From contig NZ_RJUU01000001.1 in the NCBI RefSeq assembly GCF_003751445.1, forward strand, positions 1,989,001 through 2,053,000: 64,000 bases of DNA, written 5' to 3'. A program made the translations under genes and the position numbers. How positions within the stretch are numbered: position 1 is the stretch's first letter; every line of letters begins with the position of its first letter. This document shows, one piece after another, positions 59,034 through 64,000 of the stretch. This DNA is from Streptomyces sp. 840.1 (GTDB lineage Bacteria; Actinomycetota; Actinomycetes; Streptomycetales; Streptomycetaceae). The notes under the pieces were generated by a model. It did not search any database. It saw nothing but the letters and a program-made list of their open reading frames with translations, and was not told the DNA's origin.

Positions 59034-61184
59034 ATGCGGGAGCTGAGCAAGGGCGCCAATGTAGGCCTGGCGGAGCTGAGTGCCGATGCCGGGTCGGTCA
59101 TCGCGAGTCTGAGCTGGAGCAGCAACGCGGGGGACGGCGACGCCGATGTCTCCGTGCTGCTGCTGGACGCCAACGGAAAGGTCCGCAGCGACGCCGACTT
59201 CTTCTACTACAACAACCCGGCGGCGGACGACGGCAGCGTGCACCTGCTGGGCAAGACTCCGACGGACAGCGGGAGCGAGGACCGCATCAGCCTCGACCTG
59301 ACCGCGGTCCCCGCCGACGTGGAACGTCTCGTGGTCGCCGCGAGCCGGTACGGCGGCTCCCGGTTCGGCGAACTCGACGATCTGCGGATGACGGTCGCCG
59401 ACCGCGCCGGGGAGGTGCTGCTGGGCTTCTCGATCGGCGACGCCGGGGTGGAGAGCGCCTTCATCTTCGGTGAGCTCTACCGGCGCGGCACGGAGTGGAA
59501 GTACCGGGCCATCGGCCAGGGGTACGAGACCGGACTGGCCGGCCTGGCCACGGACTTCGGTATCGATGTCGACGACGAGGGCGAGCACGAGGAGGAGAGC
59601 GGCGAGCAGAGCGGGGAGCAGCACCTGGAGGGCGGCGCCGACGGCGGGACCGCGAACGCGCCGGAGCTCGTGGAGCGGCCCCCGTCTCCGGCCGATGAGC
59701 CCCTCGCGCCGGCCTCCGCGCCGCATGCCGTCCCGCCGCCTCGCCGGCCGGCCGGCGAGGCCGTAGCCGTAGCTGATCGGGGTACGGGCCCGGCGGCAGC
59801 GCCGCCCAGGCGCACACGCGGCCCCAGGACCGCGAAGAAGAAGGTGACGCTTCCGGCTGTGGCGAAGAAGACGCTCGCCGAGAACGACACATGGAGGTCC
59901 GCGCGGCTGTTTCCCGCGCCGTCGCTCAAGAGCGACAAGGAGCGGGAGGTGCGGGCCACCTCCGTACTGCTGTCGGTGATGGCGCAGGTACCGGAGTTCG
60001 GGCGCAGGCTCACGGCTGCGTTCGGCGCACCGGCCGGCCGCATGGAGACGTTCACCGAGGTCTCGCTCCCGCACGGGGACACCCCCAAGCGCCCGGACGG
60101 GGTGATCCGGGTGGAGCGGGCCGGCAAGCTGTGGACCGCTCTCGTCGAAACGAAGACGAACGGGAACGGACTGAAGTCGGAGCAGGTTCAGAACTACATG
60201 GACATCGCCGCCCGGCGTGGTTACGAGGCCGTCATCACGCTGTCCAACGACGTTGCCCTGGAGGGCAGTCCACTCGTCGACGTCAAGACCGACGGGCGGC
60301 GCAAGCACAAGGTCGCCCTCTGGCACCTGTCCTGGGCCGAGGTGACTCATCAGGCGCACATGCTGATCCGGCACGAGGGTGTCGGAAACGCCGCACACGC
60401 CTGGCTCCTCCAGGAACTCCTGCACTACCTCCAGCACGAGAACTCGGGCTGCCACGGCTTCCAGAACATGGGCGCGTCGTGGGTGCCCGTACGCAACGGC
60501 ATCGACACGGAGACGCTCGGCCAGGACGATCCACGCGCCGTCGAGGTCGTCGAGAGCTGGGAACGGCTCATCCGCCAGGTATGTCTGCGGCTCGGTGGAC
60601 AACTGGGCCAGAAGGCCCTCCCCGTGCAGCGCGCCCCGCGCGGCACCACCCCGCAGTCCCGGCGGGCGGCGCTCGCCGCACAGCTCTGCGAGGAAGGGCG
60701 CCTCACCGCAGGCCTGCGCGTCGACGGTTCGCCCGGCGTCATCACGATCACCGCGGACCTCCGGACCGGGAAGCTGCGCACCTCGGTGGAAATCCCTGTG
60801 CCGGAGGGCGCGTACCCGCTCACCTCGGCCAAGCGGCTGATGCGTCAGCTGGCCGAGGCACCCGCCGATCTCCACGTCGAGACGCTCATCGAGGGGCACA
60901 GCGGCCCGCGCGGGACCCTGGAGCGCCTGCGGCCCGAGCCGGGCGACATGCTCCCCAAGGACGGCAGCCGGATCGCAGGCTTCCGGCTCTCCCTCTTCAA
61001 GGGCATGGGCGGCTCACGCGGCAACGCCGAGTCCGGCTTCATCCGCAGCGTCGACGACGCGGTGGACCGCTTCCACGCACACGTCGTCGCGCACCTTCCG
61101 CAGGCCGAGCGCCGCACCGCGCGCCGGTCCCCGGAGCAGGTCTCCGCACCGGCTGCCGCATCAGATGCGCCGGTGCCCGTCTGA
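59034..61184 (+). CDS. TerD-domain protein fused to a PD-(D/E)xK-like nuclease domain
   Basis: This 716-residue protein starts MRELSKGANVGLAELS and carries a TerD domain (about residues 1-180) with GDADVSVLLLDANGKVRSDA and the acidic calcium-site segment of the tellurite-resistance family. A Pro/Ala-rich linker leads to a second domain (about 290-490) with ALVETKTNGNGLKSEQVQNY, an E-x-K and Q motif like PD-(D/E)xK nucleases, after PDGVIRV, which could supply the Asp. A third, helical domain completes the protein. The ATG at 59034 matches TerD starts; the frame is open to 58971. It stands 197 bases after the GTPase operon. No other ter genes are near. Confidence 0.78.
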   Translation: MRELSKGANVGLAELSADAGSVIASLSWSSNAGDGDADVSVLLLDANGKVRSDADFFYYNNPAADDGSVHLLGKTPTDSGSEDRISLDLTAVPADVERLVVAASRYGGSRFGELDDLRMTVADRAGEVLLGFSIGDAGVESAFIFGELYRRGTEWKYRAIGQGYETGLAGLATDFGIDVDDEGEHEEESGEQSGEQHLEGGADGGTANAPELVERPPSPADEPLAPASAPHAVPPPRRPAGEAVAVADRGTGPAAAPPRRTRGPRTAKKKVTLPAVAKKTLAENDTWRSARLFPAPSLKSDKEREVRATSVLLSVMAQVPEFGRRLTAAFGAPAGRMETFTEVSLPHGDTPKRPDGVIRVERAGKLWTALVETKTNGNGLKSEQVQNYMDIAARRGYEAVITLSNDVALEGSPLVDVKTDGRRKHKVALWHLSWAEVTHQAHMLIRHEGVGNAAHAWLLQELLHYLQHENSGCHGFQNMGASWVPVRNGIDTETLGQDDPRAVEVVESWERLIRQVCLRLGGQLGQKALPVQRAPRGTTPQSRRAALAAQLCEEGRLTAGLRVDGSPGVITITADLRTGKLRTSVEIPVPEGAYPLTSAKRLMRQLAEAPADLHVETLIEGHSGPRGTLERLRPEPGDMLPKDGSRIAGFRLSLFKGMGGSRGNAESGFIRSVDDAVDRFHAHVVAHLPQAERRTARRSPEQVSAPAAASDAPVPV

Positions 61185-61203
61185 GCACGCGACGTGCCCG
61201 CGC

Positions 61204-61236
61204 GGGGGCCGCCCGGGAGATTCCCGGGCCGCCCCC
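61204..61236. terminator. Terminator after the TerD-nuclease gene
   Basis: A 15-base arm pair (61204-61218 with 61222-61236) pairs at 14 of 15 positions with a 3-base loop, 19 bases after the stop. A second GC-rich inverted stretch follows around 61243-61275. Confidence 0.65.
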
Positions 61237-61368
61237 GGTGGGCTGTTCCGGGAACTTTTCGGGTTCTCGCGAGAAATCTCCGGCGCGGTGTCGAGGACCG
61301 TCCCGCGGTTCCGACGTCCCCTGTGAAAGCCGCCCACGAGGGGCGGCGGGGACACAAGGAGCGCAACG

Positions 61369-61782
61369 ATGAAGTACATGGTGATGGTGCAGGGCTCGCA
61401 GGCCGGCTACGAGGCGATGCGCGGCAACGCGAGCGCCGGTGTTCCGGCCTGGAGCGAGAAGGACGTGCAGGCCATGTTCGCGTTCATGGGCGCGGTCAAC
61501 GACGATCTCGCCGAGAGCGGTGAGCTCGTCGACGCCAACGGACTGACCGAACCGGCCAGGGCCCGGTTCGTCCGGGCGGGCGAGGACGGCCGTCCGGTGA
61601 TCACCGACGGTCCGTACGGGGAGACGAAGGAGCTGCTCGCCGGGTACTGGATCCTCGACTGCGAGAGCCTGGAGCGGGTCACCGAGATCGCCGCGCGCGT
61701 CGCGCAGTGTCCGGCGCCCGCCGGAACCCCCGACAGCGCGGTGGTCATCCGGCCCGTGGACGACCTCGGAGGCGATGTGTGA
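61369..61782 (+). CDS. YCII/DGPF-domain protein
   Basis: This 137-residue protein begins MKYMVMVQGSQAGYEA and carries VITDGPYGETKELLAGYWIL, the DGP-F type signature of YCII-related proteins. The family has a ferredoxin-like fold and unknown function. It is the standard partner of ECF42 sigma factors. Its TGA overlaps the sigma gene's GTG, so the two are co-translated. ACAAGGAGC precedes the ATG. Confidence 0.93.
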   Translation: MKYMVMVQGSQAGYEAMRGNASAGVPAWSEKDVQAMFAFMGAVNDDLAESGELVDANGLTEPARARFVRAGEDGRPVITDGPYGETKELLAGYWILDCESLERVTEIAARVAQCPAPAGTPDSAVVIRPVDDLGGDV

Positions 61783-63026
61783 GACGTACGAGCGAGGTCG
61801 AGGACCTGCTGCGGCTGCACGCCCCGCAGGTCCTCGGCGCGCTGGTACGCCGGTACGGGCATTTCGACCCGGCCGAGGACGCGGTGCAGGAGGCGCTGCT
61901 CGCCGCAGCGCGGCAGTGGCCGGAGCAGGGGGTGCCGGACAATCCGCGCGGCTGGCTGATCAGGGTGGCCTCGCGGCGGCTCGTTGACCGGCTGCGCAGC
62001 GACGAGGCGCGGCGGGCACGTGAGGAGACGGCGGCGGCGCTCACGCCCAGGGACGCGTTCACCACGCCGCCGCCCGACGAGCCCGCGGCGGGCGGCGGCC
62101 GGGCGCCGTCCGAGGACGACACCCTCACCCTGCTCTTCCTGTGCTGCCATCCGGAGCTGGCCCCGGCCGCGCAGATCGCGCTCACGCTGCGGGCGGTCGG
62201 CGGACTGACCACCGCCGAGATCGCCCGCGCGCATCTGGTGCCGGAGGCGACGATGGCGCAGAGGATCAGCCGGGCGAAGCGGCGGATCCGGGGCGCGGCC
62301 TTCGTCCAGCCGGGTCCGGCGGACCGCGACGGGCGGCTGGGCGCCGTGCTCCAGGTGCTCTACCTGATCTTCAACGAGGGGTACACGGCGACCTCCGGCC
62401 GCGCCCTGCACCGCGCCGAACTGGCCCGGGAGGCGATCCGGCTGACCCGTTCGGTGCGCCGGCTGCTGCCCCGGGACGGTGCGGTGACCGGGCTCCTGGC
62501 CCTGATGCTGCTGACCGACGCCCGCAGCGCCGCGCGCACCGGGCCGGACGGGGAGCTGGTCCCGCTCGACGAACAGGACCGCACCCGCTGGGACCGGGCG
62601 GCCGTCGCCGAGGGCACCGCACTCGTCGAGGAGGCGCTGCACGAGGGCCCGGCCGGGCCGTACCAGGTGCAGGCGGCGATCGCGGCACTGCACGACGAGG
62701 CACCCCGGGCCGAGGACACCGACTGGCCGCAGATCCTCGCGCTGTACGACGTCCTGGTGCGCCTCGCCCCCGAACCGATGGCCGAACTGGGACGGGCCGT
62801 CGCCGTCGCGATGGTGCACGGCCCTGCGGCCGGACTGGCCGAGGCCGACGCGCTCGCGGACCGGCTCGCGGGCAACCACCGGCTCGACGCGGTCCGCGCC
62901 CACCTGCTGGAGCGGGCCGGTGACCCGGCCGGGGCCCGCGCCGCCTACCTGGCGGCGGCCGCCGCCACGCTGAGCCTCCCGGAGGCCCGCTACCTGCACG
63001 GACGGGCGGACCGGCTCGGCGGCTGA
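61779..63026 (+). CDS. ECF42-type RNA polymerase sigma factor
   Basis: This 415-residue sigma factor has region 2 (VLGALVRRYGHFDPAEDAVQ and NPRGWLIRVASRRLVDRLRS), region 4 (LTLRAVGGLTTAEIAR then MAQRISRAKRRIR) and a C-terminal extension of about 200 residues with helical TPR-like repeats (YLIFNEGYTATSG, PYQVQAAIAALHDEA). That extension and the adjacent DGPF gene define the ECF42 group, which has no classic anti-sigma factor; the extension is thought to control activity. GGAGGCGAT precedes the GTG at 61779. Confidence 0.93.
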   Translation: MRRTSEVEDLLRLHAPQVLGALVRRYGHFDPAEDAVQEALLAAARQWPEQGVPDNPRGWLIRVASRRLVDRLRSDEARRAREETAAALTPRDAFTTPPPDEPAAGGGRAPSEDDTLTLLFLCCHPELAPAAQIALTLRAVGGLTTAEIARAHLVPEATMAQRISRAKRRIRGAAFVQPGPADRDGRLGAVLQVLYLIFNEGYTATSGRALHRAELAREAIRLTRSVRRLLPRDGAVTGLLALMLLTDARSAARTGPDGELVPLDEQDRTRWDRAAVAEGTALVEEALHEGPAGPYQVQAAIAALHDEAPRAEDTDWPQILALYDVLVRLAPEPMAELGRAVAVAMVHGPAAGLAEADALADRLAGNHRLDAVRAHLLERAGDPAGARAAYLAAAAATLSLPEARYLHGRADRLGG

Positions 63027-63114
63027 GGGCTCGTCCCCCGTCCGGTCCCGCGCCGATGTCACACTCCTGCCCCCGGCAGCGCTCTCAGGGTGTAACCGCG
63101 ACAGGAGGCACCTG

Positions 63115-64000
63115 ATGTCCGACCCCGCCCCCGGCCACCGGCCCGGAACCGACCCGGACCCCGGTCCCGACGGCGCCACCGATGTGTTCGTCGACCATCG
63201 CGAGCTGCTGTTCTCACTCGTCTACAACATGCTCGGCAGCGTCACCGACACCGAGGACGTGCTCCAGGAGACCTGGCTCTCCTGGACCGCCCGCCACGAG
63301 GCGTCGGACGCCGGACCGATCGAGAGCCCGCGCGCCTACCTCGTACGGATCGCCGTGAACAAGGCCCTCTCACGCCAGGCCGCCATCAGCCGCCGCCGCG
63401 AGACGTACGTCGGTACGTGGCTGCCCGAACCCCTCGTCTCGAACGCCGACACGCCGCCGCCCCCGGACGACGGGACCGCCGAGCGGGCGGAGCAGGCCGA
63501 GTCCGTGTCGATGGCGATGCTCGTCGTGCTGGAGACGCTGAGCCCGCTGGAGCGCGCCGTCTTCATCCTCCACGAGGTGTTCGGCTACGCGCACACCGAG
63601 ACGGCCGGGATCCTGGGCCGCAGCCCCGCCGCCGTACGGCAGCTGGCCCACCGCGCCCGCGACCACGTCCAGGCCCGCCGGCCGCGCCACCGCCCCGATC
63701 CGCTGCTGCACCGGCGGGTCACCGAACGCTTCCTGGACGCGGTGTTCGGCGGCGACCTGGCCGCGCTGATGCGGCTGCTCGCCCCCGACGTCACGCTCTG
63801 GGCCGACGGCGGCGGGAAGTCCCCGGCGGCCGGGCCGCTCCCGGTGCACGGCAGCGACAACGTCGCCCGGCTGCTGATCTCCCGCGCCTCGCACCGCGAG
63901 GGCCTGGAGATCGCCTACCGGCAGGTCAACGGCGACCCTGCGGCAGTGCTGTTCAGCGGCGACACCCCGTTCGCCGTGATGGTCCTCGACCTGGCACCGG
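63115..64000 (+). CDS. ECF41/SigJ-type sigma factor, 3' end beyond the window
   Basis: The gene starts at the ATG at 63115 with AGGAGG 6 bases upstream and stays open to the end of the window (295 codons). Region 2 is RELLFSLVYNMLGSVTDTED then ESPRAYLVRIAVNKALSR, and region 4 is LSPLERAVFILHEVFGYAHT followed by RSPAAVRQLAHRAR. The linker carries WLPEPL, a hallmark of ECF41 proteins, and a SnoaL-like domain starts near residue 200 (FLDAVFGGDLAALMRLLAPD). In this group the SnoaL-like extension tunes the sigma factor itself. The preceding ECF42 gene ends 88 bases upstream. Confidence 0.9.
   Translation, partial: MSDPAPGHRPGTDPDPGPDGATDVFVDHRELLFSLVYNMLGSVTDTEDVLQETWLSWTARHEASDAGPIESPRAYLVRIAVNKALSRQAAISRRRETYVGTWLPEPLVSNADTPPPPDDGTAERAEQAESVSMAMLVVLETLSPLERAVFILHEVFGYAHTETAGILGRSPAAVRQLAHRARDHVQARRPRHRPDPLLHRRVTERFLDAVFGGDLAALMRLLAPDVTLWADGGGKSPAAGPLPVHGSDNVARLLISRASHREGLEIAYRQVNGDPAAVLFSGDTPFAVMVLDLAP

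Overview
The window is chromosomal DNA of a high-GC actinomycete, almost certainly a Streptomyces. Support comes from the strong G/C third-position bias, many GTG starts, likely leaderless starts, numerous DesK/NarL-type two-component pairs, an ECF42 sigma factor beside its DGPF partner, and the large actinobacterial tubulin-like/GTPase gene set.

Layout. 1-11.3 kb is core chromosome: the end of an ABC-2 permease gene, a histidine kinase/response regulator pair, tRNA-Gly(GCC), purC, a dimethylformamidase-like gene, a membrane protein, purD, dnaX, the small SRP RNA and tRNA-Ser(GGA). The 3' half of tRNA-Ser and 18 bases beyond its CCA are repeated exactly (71 bp) at 22,055-22,125. The two copies bound a 10.8 kb genomic island in which I find no integrase. 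The island holds three blocks: (i) an eight-gene enzyme cassette (CYTH phosphohydrolase/cyclase-like, methyltransferase, P-loop kinase, radical SAM enzyme, HAD phosphatase, XRE/DUF5919-like regulator with a TTA codon, NUDIX, HD), with the same tandem motif ACGTCC-N4-ACGTCC upstream of two of its units; (ii) a QatB/QatC-like pair (QueC-like anti-phage proteins) without QatA or QatD; (iii) a lower-GC gene fusing a XhoI/PaeR7I-like nuclease domain to a Ser/Thr kinase.

22.3-40 kb is a mosaic of regulatory and metabolic genes: two more kinase/regulator pairs, a secreted trypsin-fold protease with an unusual active-site sequence, two tandem secreted serine hydrolases of the beta-lactamase/DD-peptidase fold, a TetR gene divergent from a membrane protein over a perfect 21-bp inverted repeat, a metallophosphoesterase with DNA tandem repeats, a LysR/hydrolase divergent pair, and a SulP transporter divergent from a MerR regulator.

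40.8-58.8 kb is one long co-directional run of nine genes: a class III nucleotide-cyclase-like protein, a degenerate P-loop/HEAT-like protein, a band-7-like protein, a Pycsar (PycTM-like) membrane effector, a membrane-anchored vWA protein, a tubulin-like protein, a large membrane protein, a pseudokinase-GTPase (double-GTPase-2-like) and a GAP1-like protein. A Crp-family gene with an intact cyclic-nucleotide cassette lies just upstream and a TerD-nuclease fusion just downstream. This looks like a predicted NTP-dependent conflict (defence) system joined to a cyclic-nucleotide signalling module, and with the island it is the most interesting part of the window. The window ends with a DGPF/YCII protein, an ECF42 sigma factor and the start of an ECF41-like sigma factor.
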